64,000 nt of DNA from Moringa oleifera (GCA_021397835.1 JAJFZO010000049.1:10607001-10671000), one strand, 5' to 3'. Positions 11,003 to 28,059 are shown, numbered from the stretch's first letter. A program made the numbers and translations. Notes: generated from the sequence alone by a model not told the origin.

Positions 11003-12523
11003 TTATATTTTTCCGTGAAGTAGAAAACGTTCTATTTGTTCTTGAGTAGCTTCTTTCAAAACGGTTTTTGCTTCCTCAATGAATGTCTTGATAGAGGATA
11101 TGATTTCTTGGAACTGAGGTTTATTCGTTTTTAAGTAATTATGTAACTCAACGAGAAATTTCCTTACCTATCCAAGTTCTAATGAATCAAGATAACCATT
11201 CATTCCAGTATAAATGGTCATTATTTATTCTTCCACCGTGAGAGGGGTTGATTGGATTATTTGAGTAACTCGCCTAATCGTTGACCTCTTGCCAATTGAT
11301 TTTGAGTAGCTTTATTAAGATCAATAGCAGATTGTGCAAAGGCTTCTAATTCAACGAATTGAACCAATTCCAATTTTAACTCGCTAGCTACTTGTTTCAT
11401 AGCTTTAATTTGAGCTGCAGATCTGACTCTAGAAATAGAAATACCTACATTAATAGTAGGTCTGATTCCAACACTGAATAGATCAATGGATAAGAATATT
11501 TGTCCATCTGTAATGGAAATTACATTAGTAGGAATATAAGCCAAAACATCCCCCGATTGGGTCTCAACTGTTGGTAAAGCAGTCATACTTCCTTCACCTA
11601 ACTGAGAGCTTGATTTAGCGGCTCTTTCTAAAAGACGTGAATGCAAATAAAAAATATTTCCTGGTTAAGCTTCATGACCAGGTGGTCTTTGTAATAGAAG
11701 AGACATTTGGCAATATGCCTATGCTTGTTTGGAAGGATCATCATACATGATTAAAGTGTGTCATACATGGTACATAAAATATTCAGCCAAAGCAGCTACT
11801 GTATGAGGCGTGAGATATTGTAATGTAGTTGAAGAATCCGCCGTTTCGGCTACCACAATAGTGTATTCCATCACCCCCCTTTCTTAGAAAGTGGTCACTA
11901 CCTGAGCCACAGAAGATGCTTTTTGACCAATAGCTACATAAACTTATATTACATTTTGCCCTTATCGGTTGAGAATTATATCTATGGCTATTGCTGTTTT
12001 ACCGATCTGTCTATCCCTAATAATTAATTCTCGTTGCCTACATCCTATAGGGATCATCGAATCAATAGCAATAAGTCTTGTTTGAAGAGGCTCATATTTG
12101 GAACTTCTCGAAATAATACCTAGAGCGGGAGATTCAATTAATCGAGATTCAGAAGCTAAAATCTCAACTCGACCATCAATAGGTTTAGCCAGGGCATTTA
12201 TAAACACGACCCAAATAAGCCTTACTCATGGGTATTTGAGCAATTTTCCTATTGCTTTGATAGAACTTCCCTCTTGTATCATCAAATCGTCACCCATTAA
12301 TACAACACAACATTATTTGATTCTAAATTCAGGGCAATGCCTATCATACCCTCTTCAAATTCAACTAATTCACTGCCATTACTTCATCAAGACCATAAAT
12401 ACGAGTGATGTTGTCACCTACTTGAAGCACAAAACCGATATTTACAATCTTTACTTATCTATTATATTGCTCAATACGTTCATGGACAATATTACTAATT
12501 TCGTCGGCTTTAATGGTTACCAT
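11003..12523 (-). pseudogene. atpA: atpA (ATP synthase CF1 alpha), frameshifted
   Basis: CF1 alpha is a catalytic-head subunit of the thylakoid ATP synthase. ATG lies at 12521-12523 (MVTIKADE...) and the TAA at 11003-11005, so total length (1521 bp) is within a few bases of the usual 1524. The open pieces are 11962-12207 ([10 protein letters not shown]..., nucleotide-binding region, where the Walker A-like stretch reads [11 protein letters not shown]) and 11257-11646 ([21 protein letters not shown]...). Stops and small indels break the rest. Neighbours atpF, atpH and atpI follow upstream in operon order. Confidence 0.96.
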
Positions 12524-12591
12524 GAGTATTTCCTAATTCTTTTTTTGAAGCAAAAAATAATAATAATAATGCTTATAATAAAAGTAAAGGA

Positions 12592-13887
12592 CTAGTCAGT
12601 TATTTCTTTCATCACCCCAAACATGCCAATATTAGCATTAATGGTACGTAAATGTAACTCCTTACTCAAACAACTATTCAGAGTTCCTATAGCTACTTGT
12701 AATGTTTGTTGGAAAACCCCTTGTCGAACTTGATTAATTGCTCTTTGTTGTTAAAAAAAATGGTTTCATTTTTGTAATTTTCTAAATATTCCAAAGTCTT
12801 ATAAGTTGAATTAATCAAATTCTATTTTTCTCGTTCTATCTTAGAGTATCCACTAACTCGAAACTGATCTGCCTTTATTTCTACTTTGCGTAAGCGAGCC
12901 TAGGCTTTTTCTAACTGTTCAATGGCTCCCTTGCGTAGTTCTTCTGAATTTTGAATAGTATTCAAGATTCTCTGTTTTCAATTATCTAATAAATGACTTA
13001 ATGAAAGTGGATTATCTTTACATTCATTTCAAAAAATTCCATGATCCCTTCTTGAACCAAACATGAATCTTTCGATTTGTTTGGTTCTCACGCTCAATTA
13101 CTTCAATCACTTATACTTATAGGGGGTTAATTCAGATATCTTTTTTTTTTTAATGTAATGAGCCTATCCTCTCCCCTTCTTCTCTATTCATATTTAAAAA
13201 AAAAAATATCGAGGATGACCACTAATCCAAGATTGGAATATTCAAAGGATTTTTCTGACCAACCAAAAAAATATAATTGTCAGCAAAGTTGTTTCTTTTT
13301 TTTTTTTCAAATCTAAAGAATTCTCCTTACTTTATACCTAGGTCATTACTTCAGCATTAGAAAAAAAGGTTTTGAAATACCCATTTTTTCATTTCCAATA
13401 AAAATAAAGGGCTCAAATAATTTTATCGACATGAGTGTTTTATATCGAAAAAAATTCTAACTATTTCTTTTGAAAATATTTCTATTTTAACTATAGTAGT
13501 AGAAAGAGTACGATGTTGCATCTGGACTTCAAAAAGCTTAGCTTTAACCATGTTAATGATCCTAGATTTTTGGTTGATAGAAAATCAAAGTAAAATAGAT
13601 TTACCAATGAATCACAAAATGCTATGGTTCTTAAACATGATTTTTAAAATTTATGCAGAAGTAATTCGCGGGATTGTGCACCTCCTAGTTCTAAAGTGCA
13701 GCTGGGTGGATCTAGCATATTCTTGAAATAAAAAACTCGCACATACTCCCTTTCAAAAAAAGATCAATACACCAAGCACTGCACTTAGATTTATTGGATT
13801 TGTTGCTAAAATATTAGTATTAAACCCGAAACTCCTAGCGGATGCCCTGTGACCTAAGGAAAGGAAAGAATTAATTACATTTTTCAT
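12592..13887 (-). pseudogene. atpF: atpF (ATP synthase CF0 subunit I/b), two exons
   Basis: CF0-I is the membrane-anchored stator subunit. Exon 1 (about 13743-13887) starts MKNVINSF and contains the single TM helix region. Exon 2 (about 12592-13003) ends [13 protein letters not shown] with an intact TAG at 12592-12594. Arg in the DNRKQRILN motif has become TGA (CGA to TGA) just after the exon 2 start, and A/T-run indels (for example near 12750) shift the frame. A group II intron of about 740 bp separates the exons. It lies 68 bp upstream of atpA, as in the plastid operon. Confidence 0.94.
13004..13742 (-). other. atpF group II intron relic
   Basis: Intron between the atpF exons. Sizes and flanks fit the plastid atpF intron. 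Long T runs at about 13141-13150 and 13298-13308 look expanded. No ORF is expected and none was recognised. Confidence 0.75.
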
Positions 13888-14394
13888 ATAATCTCCTCAG
13901 AAAAAGAATAGATTTTTTTTGTATTATATAGCTTATTTTTTTCTATTTTTATTCTATATATTTTTATATTTTATAATTTTTTATTTAATTATTTAATATA
14001 AATTGAATAATTAAATTGAATTTACTTATTTCTAAACAAAGTCAAAAATCTATTCTATTTAGAAATGTATTTTTTATTGAAAATTATCAATAATGATAAT
14101 ACTCATTAGAATTTAGTTAGAATTTGGGATTAAGTCTCATGTAAATTTCAAAATATCTCTTTTTTGTTTTGCAACACTGCTTAAAAAAAAGTTTCCCTTG
14201 GACTAAGAATAAGAAGGGGAAGGAAGAAAGCGAGTCGATGTGCTAATTCCTCATCCTTAAATTAGTTCTTCCCATGGATTATTGTCCTAATGAACAAATA
14301 ATTGTAGGAGCGAAATCTTGAATTTGAAAAAGCACGAAGCAGGTCCCCATTCATAAAATAAGAAAAAAATACATGATTTTTTAGATTTATAAGA
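13888..14394. other. atpF-atpH spacer
   Basis: AT-rich spacer of about 0.5 kb, normal for plastids. No gene. Confidence 0.65.
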
Positions 14395-14640
<246 letters not shown>

Positions 14641-15784
14641 GATAAGTTCCCCACACCAAAATAAAGAAATGGTTAATGATACAATCATCCGATGAATTAT
14701 GACTTCATTATTCCATCGCTAAGATTTACCCAACCAAAGTAACTAAGAACTCTGAATTAAAGTAATAATATTATTGAACCATCAGAACTAGTTTGATATC
14801 TCTTTTTTAGTTCGTATCCACAGGATTTTTATAAATCCATATATATATATATATATATGATTTTTTTCATTTCTTTTTTGTGAACCATTCTTTGAATCCT
14901 TCATTCTTTTTCTTTATTTCATCTCTTTATTCATTCAATACATAGTCAAGACGAAACATAAGAACTTCTGCTAGAATTGTTATCTAAATTCACAATAGTC
15001 GGGCGGATTAGATATATCTTTAGTTCATATATAACTAGTCAATATCTAATATCACATATTCATATGTTTCTTCCATAGCATAAACCAACTATTCTTATTT
15101 GAATCTTAGATGAAATTGGATTCTATAATTTTTCTACGAAACATCCACAAGAATTGGCTTATAAACATTAAATTACATACACCTAATTCTACCCGCTCTA
15201 ACCAACCCCATTTTATATAAATCTTGCTTTTTTGTAAATTCTTCTCTTCCTTTTATTTATCATTGGATACAGTCTAAATGGGCGAATTCATTAGGTCAAA
15301 TCGTTGCATAGAAATAAATATTAGTATTTGATTGAGCTAAATTCATGCAATTTAATTTATTATTTATTAATATTTTATTTTGGTTAATCATTGAATTGAA
15401 TGAAATCGACTAAAATTGGAATTAGGCATCGTTTTAAAAAAGATTTTTTTTAATCAGTTTTAATCACACGCCATAAATTGACACCATAAGAATTCTTATT
15501 TATATTTTTTTCTCCTAATATTTAATTTGATTGAAATTGAATAAAGAAAACAATATAAATATGAAGAGAATGTTGATTAGAGGTAGGCATAATAAATAAA
15601 TGGACCAAACAGGAATTTTAGGAAAAAGATCTTTTAGATATGTTTCCTTTTTTTTATTACAATTCCCTAATATCGTAATCTTTTTTGCTATTACTCTAGA
15701 TCGTATATACCATATTTGTATATTTATGTTCCCTAAGTAGATTATCCAAACATTGGTGGGAAAAAAGACTATTTCAAAAACTAG
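14641..15784. other. atpH-atpI spacer
   Basis: About 1.1 kb, typical for this spacer, with an AT dinucleotide run at about 14840-14858. No gene or foreign insertion is recognised. Confidence 0.65.
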
Positions 15785-16448
15785 TCAATGATGACCCTCC
15801 ATAGATTCGCCTACATAAGCCGCAGCTAAAGTTGCCAAAATAAGAGATTGAATGCCGCTTGTAAATAATCCATCGAACATCACAGGTATAGGAACCATTA
15901 AAGGTACTAAAGAAACAAGAACAAGAACTACTAATTCATCAGCTAAATATTATCGAAAAGTCAAAAACTAAGTGATAAGGGTTTTGTGAAATCTTCTAAG
16001 ATGTTAATGGGTAAAAGAATTGGAGTTGGTTGAATGTATTTACTAAAATATCCTAATCCTTTTTTGGTAAGACCCGCATAGAAATATGCTATTGACGTGA
16101 GTAAAGCTAAAGCAACAGTAGTATTTATATCATTCGTAAGTGCAGCTAACTCCCCAGGAGGTAACTGTATGATTTTCTAAGGTAAAAGCGCATCTAACTA
16201 GTTAAAAACAAAAATAAATAGAAATATAGTTCTAATAAAGGGAACCCATGGACCATATTCTTCTTCAATCTAAGTTTTGCTCACGTCTTGAATGAATTCA
16301 AGAACATATTCGAAGAAATTTTGGCTGTCAGTTGAAATGGTTTGTGGATCCCGAACCGCTATAATGGCGAAACCTAACAATTACAACCCAAGAAGTGATA
16401 AGTACTTGAGCATGGACTTGTAAACCTGTTATTTGCCAATAAAAAAAA
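15785..16448 (-). pseudogene. atpI: atpI (ATP synthase CF0 a subunit), 5' truncated
   Basis: Subunit a forms the proton half-channels. The C-terminal end ([16 protein letters not shown] with TGA at 15785-15787) is intact. Recognisable pieces run up to the [19 protein letters not shown] segment at about 16400-16443. About the first 26-28 residues, the start codon and the upstream spacer are missing, because the sequence passes directly into the 3' end of rps2. Frameshifts are also present internally (near 15940-15960 and 16380). Remaining length is about 660 of 744 bp. Confidence 0.93.
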
Positions 16449-16460
16449 TCTTATTATTAA

Positions 16461-17168
16461 TCAAGGATTTTGTATATAGCTAAAACGACCCCCACAAATT
16501 GCAAATACTAATTTGTTAAGAATTAATCGAATTGAAGCTATAGCGTTATCATTTGGTGGAATCGAAATATCTGCGAGATTGAGATCATAGTTTGTATCGA
16601 TGAAAGAAATTGTTGGAATTCTCAAAGTGATACATTTTCGAAGAGCGCATATTCTTCTTGCTAATCGATGATGATTACAATATCAGGCAACCTTGTCATG
16701 TATTTAATCCAGCCTAGATATGTTTGCAAGGGAGATAATTGTCTCTTCAACACAGCTACATCTTTTTTTTGGAAGATGATTGAGCCTCCTTGTCTTTTGT
16801 TCCATTCTTAAGTCTCTAAACTTGTGAAGTCTCATTTCTGTAGTGGACCAATTTGTTAACATACCACCGAGCCATTTTTTTATTAACATAATGACACTGA
16901 GCCCTTATTGCAGCCCATGCCATTGAATCAGCTGCTTTATTTTTTTTCCCAACAATTAATAATTATTTTCCCTTGCTACATCAAACACTAAATCACAAGC
17001 TTCTGATAAAAAATGAGGAGTTCTAGGCAGATTTGTAATATGAATACCTTTATGCTTTGTAGAGATATAAGGTGCCATTCTAGGATTCCATTTACTAGTG
17101 CCATGACCAAAATGAACTCATACTCCCATCATCTCTTCCAAATTGATGTTCCAATATCATTTTGCCAT
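16461..17168 (-). pseudogene. rps2: rps2 (ribosomal protein S2) pseudogene
   Basis: S2 is a small-subunit ribosomal protein. ATG at 17166-17168 is followed by KxYWNINLEEMM, but the Arg codon at position 4 is TGA and a Gly codon near residue 17 is also TGA. The central part 16704-16889 ([22 protein letters not shown]) is open. The C-terminus ([20 protein letters not shown]...) ends with TGA at 16461-16463. The length is near normal but the gene cannot be translated. It lies between rpoC2 and atpI as in plastids. Confidence 0.95.
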
Positions 17169-17398
17169 TTCTCCTTACATTTCCTCTTTTTCTTAAAAAA
17201 AAAAAAAAGAAGAAAGGAGAAACCCTGAAATAAATAATTGTTCCGATGGAACCTTCTCTTCCACCAGAGATTGGCCGTTTATACATGATCCAAGTCATTA
17301 CTTTCTATTCGTTATTATCTTTGTTACTGTTAACAAATTAGCAAATCAAATGACTGTAGTAAATAATAAATAGTTAAGTTAAAAACATGAATCCGCTC

Positions 17399-20300
17399 TT
17401 AGGAATCATTAAATCCTATAAAAGATCGTTCGGATGCACTATGTAAATTCTTTGCAATGCAAAAGTTAAATAATTCTCTGTGGTGGAAGAAAATATCTCT
17501 CATTTCCCCCTCAAATAAATATATATTCTTTCTTTTTTGTTTCCAAAAGAATGCTGGGTCTTGAACGGTGAACTAATCCTTTAAATCCAGCACCTGCGGG
17601 GATCATCGCCCTAGAACAATGTCTTCTTTTAGGCCTTTCAACCAATTGATACGACCCCAGAGAGCAGCTTTTGCTAAAACTTGAGTGGTTTCTTGGAAAC
17701 TTGCTTCGGATATAAAACTTCCAATACTCGGAGATGCTCTCGTTATTCTTAATAAGATGGCTCGATAACAAAGCACTTCTTCTAAAGCATGTCCCATTCG
17801 TTTTACTTATAATAATCCAATCATTTCTCCAAGTAAAAAAACATCAGACATTCCCTCTTCTGAAACCAAGACTTTTAATGTTATTTGATGTACAATAATT
17901 TCCATATGCCTATTATCGATCCACACCCCTTAGGATCGATAAACCTTTTGGATCTTATTAACCAAAGAGATACAACTTTGCACTATAGTTAGCTCAGCAA
18001 CAATAAAAAATCCCCAAGGAATTCCAAGAATTCATGTTATACACTTGTTCCAACCCTCAACTCTCTTTTCTAGGTTGATCGATATTGAATCAATTGAATG
18101 TACTTCTAACACTTGTTCCACTTTTAGAAGACCTGTGTTATATCACCATATCTCGATTTTTCATACATAAATATAACTAATATCTCCTTCGTAAAAGATT
18201 TCTCCATAATGCTCATGAATAGTTGCTTTTAGAGTAACCAAATAAGGCTTAGCTGATCCTTTTACTACAGAGTCAATTTGAAAAACTAAAACTTGACCTG
18301 ATTTCAAGTGCGATTTTTGGCTATACATACATTTTCACAAATAAATTGCCCAAGACTAATTACTGTGGACGTTTCTTTACAATAATTATGATGATAATTT
18401 TGATGGAAAAAATACCAATTCAAATTGAATGATTTAAAATAATGTTACTCCATCGATGGGGATTATAATTCCTCCCGTTTTCATCCATTAAGTAATATTT
18501 AATTACTTGAAAAATATGTTTTAATTGTCAAGCTGAAAATATTTTGCTATCGAGATCTGATTATGAGTAATTAAACGGTAAAATGAATAAAAATTCATAA
18601 TTTGAATGGCTGTTCCTAAAGGGTCCAATAAATTTTTAATTGTAATTAGAGGATTCCTTTTAATTTTAATTGATTCTTTTATCACATTGTGATATTTTAT
18701 ATGATTGAATGGACCCATTCGAAAACAATTAGATGATAACAAAATTATCAAAGATTGGCATTCTTTTTTTTCTATTTTTCTATTCAACAACGTACGAATA
18801 GTTCCATGTTTTGGCTAAGTGATTGTTGAATCCTTGCCTTAAAATAAATAGAATAAAATGGATTGATGCGATCTGACCTATTACTAAAGATCAATCATGA
18901 ACTTGACAGATCGTTCCTTTTTTTGATATATGAAATATGGGATTTTACTAAGTTGATTCTTAGGAAATCTCGAATCAGACCATTTGTACTCATTTCAACA
19001 AAGAAAGTACGGACCTCTTCAACAAAAGAAATTTTGTTGTCTTAATCCTAATTCATGACTAAACAAGTTCAAAACAATTGAATACTTGTGTCAGAAATTC
19101 CTTGAACTGGTTTGCCATTTCCATGAAGGATATGATTGACAAATCGAAATTGCATATTATCCTTTTCCAGAAATATATCATATGGAAAGAGTGTTGCTAA
19201 ATTTATGCCATCCACTATCTCATATGTGGCTACAGGTCGTACCAAAACAAAATACTTTTTTTTGGTAGGTGTGATCCGTTGGACATAGATCCAATTTTTT
19301 AATTTTTTTGATTCCTTAGAGTTTGTTTTTCGCCTTCCTGGCGGTATCAAGATGCCATTGTGTTAGGATATCTTATCTGTCTTTCTCGAAAAATGGATAT
19401 CTTTAAAAAAGATTTTAAGTTCAATACCCTTTTTTTTCTCTCCACTCGGACCAATCTGCCTGCTTGGTTTCTTGTATTTAAAGTGATTTGTGTATCTACT
19501 CCAATGAAACTATTGTTTCATACCACTATATAAGAAGATTCGGGTAAAATATGCACTTTCTCGGGAATTAAAAAAAAAATCGATCTACCTTCATTTGATA
19601 TTTTGTCTTAAATTTTTTGGCTCCTTAATACTCAATCATATCCTCTTTTCTGACGATTGAATGTGCCCCTTTAGTCCCATATTTAAGAATTCTTGAACTC
19701 TTTCTTGTGTATCGAGGATCGTCGAAAAAAGCAAGAATACTATTTCAACAAAAAATACCATTTATGGGTATTCAAATCAAGATACGTAAACATGGCATTA
19801 GTTCTTTCTCTTATTCTTGAATCGATTGGAATGGAATGATAAATCGATTTCTTTGCCTCTTTGCTGACAAATCTGAATTCTTGTGAAGAATAGCAAAATT
19901 TATGAGATCATAATGACCAGTACCTATGATTCGATTACATTCTGAATAATCAAGAATCCCACTTTTTTTTATCAGAAAAATCCAAACTAAAGAATTTATG
20001 TCTCACTTGATTATCATTCATTGAGAGGCTACAAATATACCTTCATTCAACAGAAAGAGAATGAATGTTCATTTGATCTTTATCCTTGTGGAGCAAAAAA
20101 AGAACTAGACTGTATCTGTATGAACCTCATGATAATATCCATAAATGGCTTATTTTTGGTAAGAGATGAACATTACTATATCTAAATTCAAGTGCATGGT
20201 ACACATTGGTACTCCAATGCAGTTCTCCCTCTAAGTCAGAATAAATATGTTTTTGAACTCTCTCTTTAAAATTAAAAGTGTATGTTCCCATGCGAATCTT

Positions 20301-21476
20301 AGCAATCACTTATTCTGATTCTACATATTGATCATTTTGAACTAAAAGAAAACTTTTTGGTGGAATAGTCACGTTATGTATAATATCTTCACTCTCAATA
20401 ATTACAAACAAGTCTATAAAACATACAAAAGAAAGATGCTTATGACGTGTACGTGTAGGATGAACCAAATCCTCATTGAGTTTTATTTTTCCATTAGAAG
20501 AAGCTCAGACATATTCTGCAGTACCCTTTATAAATACTCCACTGGTATGAAAAGTTCTTAATGTTAGTTGAGTCCCCGATTCTCCAATAGATTGACTCAC
20601 AATAATGCCTACACCTTCTCCCAATTCAACCAGGTCACCGTGAGTGGGACTCCGACCATAACGTAATCGACAAATCCAAGATGTACTATTACAGATAAAA
20701 GAGGTTCGAATAGATATTGATTGTATTTGAAAGCTTATGAATCGATTGACAAGTCCAATCCCAATATCTTGATTTCGAATGGCGACACATCGTAGGCTTA
20801 GATATATATCGTCTGCTAATACATGACTAATTAATATTTGCATAAAAATTCTTTCTGGCATCATCTTTTTTTGAATCATTTCAACAAGTCTGCGTGTAAG
20901 ACATCCATAATGCCTTTGTGGGCTATGTAGCAAGAAATGATAAATTCTATTAAAGACAGTCCTTCACGTAAATTTCTTTAAATGGGTAAATCAACCATTT
21001 GTCCTTAGGGATCCGACATTAATCCTCTCATACCTACTAATTAGTGTACTTGAGATGCATTTCCTCGTGCTCCTGAAATAGATATTATATGGACTGGATT
21101 GCAAGGGTCAATCACCCTCAAATTAGGATTCATTTATTATTACAAATATTCACTTGTAGCATACCATATCTCAATGGATTGGTGTAATTTTCCTACCACG
21201 TGTACATTCCCATAATGATGATGTTTTTCCAAAATCAAACTTTGTTGTTCAGCATCTTGGACTAGTCATCCCTCAGAAGGTATCATTAAAAGATCATCAA
21301 TTCCTAATGAAACAGATGTAGCAGTGGCTTGCTAGAAACCCAGAGTCTTTACTTAATCCAGGATGTGTGATATATATGCCATTTTCGAAGTGATCTATTA
21401 ATCTGCTAATAAGTCATTTAATGGCAATTCCGTCTATGGCTTTATTGTGAAATAATAGATTGGCCCGTTCTGCCAT
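17399..21476 (-). pseudogene. rpoC2: rpoC2 (plastid RNA polymerase beta'' subunit)
   Basis: Beta'' is a subunit of the plastid-encoded RNA polymerase. The start MAERANLLFHNKAIDGIAIK lies at 21476, with a stop directly after it (Arg to TGA). The end RSFIGFNDS with TAA lies at 17399-17401. Total length of about 4.08 kb is slightly short for the family. The best open stretch (20505-20933) contains [14 protein letters not shown] and [19 protein letters not shown]. About 25 residues just upstream of MMPERIF are missing there (near 20870). Numerous frameshifts and stops occur in the long variable insertion. Gene order rpoC2-rpoC1-rpoB is retained. Confidence 0.96.
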
Positions 21477-21658
21477 AAGCACCTCCACATTCGACTGAGT
21501 AGGATTCGACAATGAGTTTAAGTCAATGATTAGAAAACTTCTTTTTCTCAATCTTTATTCGCGTAGAATTTTAGGTCAGGAACTATGGTCTTAGTTGAAT
21601 CAGATAGACTCGCATTCACACCAGTGTCATAGAATTACTTAGCTTAGATACCATATGA

Positions 21659-23889
21659 TTAGGTATTATATGAGTAGGCTCGATAAAAACCTTGTATAGC
21701 TTCTTCGATTTCTCGATAAAAAAAATATGACCAACACCGATTAGAATGTATATACAAAGAATTTCATTTTTTATACTTCTTACTGTTAGATAGTGTCCAT
21801 AAATCTCATAATAGGTACCCAAAGATTCATAGGGAACTTCGATTAGAACTTCTCTTGAAGCAATAATGCGTTGATCTAGTTGCCACCGAAGCCATAAAGG
21901 ACTATCTAAACGGATTCTTTTTCGTCGATAATCTCCAATTGCATCATAGGAATTACAAAAAAAGGGTTCTTTTGTATATTTATAGTTATTATCATTAATT
22001 CTTTCATTTTTATAATTTTTTCGATTACATGGATTATACCTATTTGCATAAATACCTTGACAAGTCCCGCTCATTAATACATAGAGCCCCATAAGCATAT
22101 CTTGAGTTGGTACTGAAATAGGATACCCAATAGCTGGAGACAAGAGATTCATATGAGAGAACATAAGTAAACGAGCCTCCATTTGAGCCTCTAAAAATAA
22201 AGGCATATGAACAGCCATTTGATCCCCATCAAAGTCTGCATTAAATCTCTTATAAGCTAATGGATGTAAACAAATAGCATGTCCTTCTATTAATCTATGC
22301 AGAATAGGCGCTTTATTCAGCAATAAAGGATGCCCTCGCATAACTTCTTGAAGTATTTCCCATATAATCGACCCTTTCTCTGTCTTGGCAACTCCTATGT
22401 TCGAACAAAAATGTTGTCCAATTAGACCACAAGTTAGAAATGTCTGGAAAAGCTCTATTACTATTTTGCGAGGTAATCCACAATGATGTAATGAAAGTGA
22501 AGGTCCAACAACAATGACAGAACGACCTAAAACGAATAATTTATAACAATTCATAAATCTAGATCAGTTAATTATTCTCAGATAGCACCCGCCCTATAGA
22601 AATTTCTCAATTTTGAAATGTATCAAAACCTTGGGTAGTAAGAAAGTACGTTTTTTTGTTTTGGGCCTAACAAAAGAAAAATTGGGATCTCATATGATCT
22701 CCTGCCCCCCTTCAAAATCGAACATGGAAGTTTCCTCTTATCTAGCTCAAGCAGTTATACCAATACCAAATAAAGATAAAGAAAAGGGATCTCCTTTTAA
22801 ATTAAATTCTAGAAAACCCCAAAAAAATTGACTCCTTACTTAAGTTCCCAGTGAAGACCAACCAACATTTCATTGATTTAATTCATTTTTTTGATTTTTT
22901 GAATTCATTATTCAATTATAAATTATGCCATAAATGAAATGTAAAATTCTTGAGTAGTCTACTTCCCTTCGAATACCGAATCCCCTTAAATGAAATGAGT
23001 ACTTTAAAATTCATACGGGATTTACTTGTCTATGTATCATTCCATTTGATCGTTTAGGTCTTGCGTCACCTCAACGGTTATGCCACAATGTCTTTAAAGC
23101 CTATATGCGTTGTATAGACTCTTGTAACTATGACATATTTGTTTATTTGAACATAAAAAAAATTGCATTTCTTTCTAAAAGTAAGAGGAATGGTTAATTC
23201 CACAAAAAAAAAGAAGTCTTTTTTCACGAGGTACAATTAGAAATTCCTATTTATTTTTTACTAAATCGACCATAGGTCAATCCTTTTTTTCGACGAAGTA
23301 TTGAATACACCCATAACTCTGAGCTTCATGTTACTCCTCCCAAGACACATGTCAGATCTAGGGCATCCCAATTCGATTGAATGGGATGATAATTTATCAC
23401 TCCTAATTTGTAAAATAATAATTTCGATCAAATCACATATCGCAGTATACTAGGCCTTTTAATTCTTTAAGGGGTTATCTAAAAGATTCCCAATATAGCT
23501 AGGAAGACGTTTTAAATACCATACATGGGTTACTGGACATGCCAGTTTTATGTATCCCGTTTGATATCTTCGTATCCGATAATCAACAAATTCAACTCCA
23601 TATTGTTCATAAAATTTTGAGTCTTCTTTTTCATCTCTGATTACTTGATAATTTCCACACGCGCAAATTTCACTCTTTATAAGCCTAAAAATTCTTTCAT
23701 AAAATAATCCATCTTTTTCGATTTATTGGTTTTATAATGAAAAGTATAGGGTTTTGTCACCTCTCTAACTATCGCTCCATTAGGTAGGATTTTCGTCGCC
23801 GAAGCAGTTATTTGTTTAGCAGAAACTGATCAAATTCGGAGCTGTTGATGTTTATACCAATCGATCATAAAAGAAAAATTCTGATTCAT
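21659..23889 (-). pseudogene. rpoC1: rpoC1 (plastid RNA polymerase beta' subunit), with internal deletions
   Basis: Beta' carries the catalytic Mg-binding loop. Exon 1 (about 23441-23889) starts MNQNFSFMIDWYKHQQL. Exon 2 (21659 to about 22684) begins at the FSFVRPK-like segment. A large open piece (21659-22530) keeps the catalytic motif NADFDGDQM and [15 protein letters not shown]. Two deletions have removed parts of exon 2. A small one lies near 22640 (about 20 residues before TQGFDTF). A large one lies near 22530 and joins the ADLDL region to [11 protein letters not shown], losing about 160 residues. The intron is retained. The 3' end shows a small tandem duplication around the stop. Confidence 0.95.
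22685..23440 (-). other. rpoC1 group II intron relic
   Basis: Intron between the rpoC1 exons, about 0.75 kb, with a degraded domain V-like hairpin at 22707-22745. Exon 1 ends near the VYC codons and the intron 5' end (normally GTGYG) is mutated. Chance ORFs here are not meaningful. Confidence 0.78.
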
Positions 23890-23894
23890 TTTGA

Positions 23895-27037
<3,143 letters not shown>

Positions 27038-28059
27038 TTTCTTTTAATTTCTTATTATCGAAAAATCCCATTTCTCATTCTTTATTAAATCATATGAATA
27101 TGATTTGATCTAGCAATAAAGGAATTTATATTCTGTTTACTAAATCACATGAAATTTTACCCAACTCCATATATATATATATATAATGTATGAAATACAT
27201 AGGAATAGAGGAATAAAGATTATACTCAAATTGGAATTTATAACAAAAAGATATAAATGCAAAAGAATTGATAAATGCCACTTAGACTTATGGGGTTTTG
27301 TATACAATATCAAAAAAAGTAATTCAATTTCTTATATAAATGTATTCATGATTTGATGTGTTCGTAAAGATAAAGACATAATAATCAGAAACAATAAATA
27401 TAAAGTTGATTTTTGTAGCACTTCACTCTTTTGTGTATTCCATTGTTCAAAAAATGATTCATAGAGAAGAAAAATCTTTTTACCTTTTTTTTTTGGTAGC
27501 ATTTTTAAAATATCATTGAACTGCGTAAGAAAGCTTGTATTTCTTTTTTATTAAAATAAAATGTGCAGATATATACGTCTCTCTTTCTTCCTTTATTGCA
27601 TTACAGTTCTATTCGAGACAACACAGTCGTGCTCTATCAAAAATTCTATTTTCTCTTTAATCTATTCAATGCAAAATTGAAGCACGATAATTTCTAGATA
27701 ATTTCTTATAGGTATCCTATACAGATAAAATACCCCATTAGATAGTTATAGTTATATACCAACTCATGCTCTTGGGTTTACATATACTCATAATTGTTGT
27801 TATAATTGAAATTGAGAAGGATTTTTTAATTTTTATTAAAAATTGAAAAAAAGTCAATACTGATTAGTTATATATCTATTTGGATTTTTTTATTTCATTA
27901 AGGAAAGACAATTTAAAATTCAAATCCAAGAATGGTTCATAAATTTACAATCAATAGTTAATGGTTCCAATTTGTCCTGAATTTTGGCTTTTGTGACTAA
28001 AAATCCACATTTTGTTTTTTCAATAGAAGGGAAGATTTTCATCGAGTTTGTATCATTTT
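27038..28059. other. rpoB-trnC spacer
   Basis: About 1 kb of AT-rich plastid spacer with an AT dinucleotide run at 27171-27185. It would contain the rpoB promoters in a plastid, but I could not place one with confidence. No gene. Confidence 0.6.
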
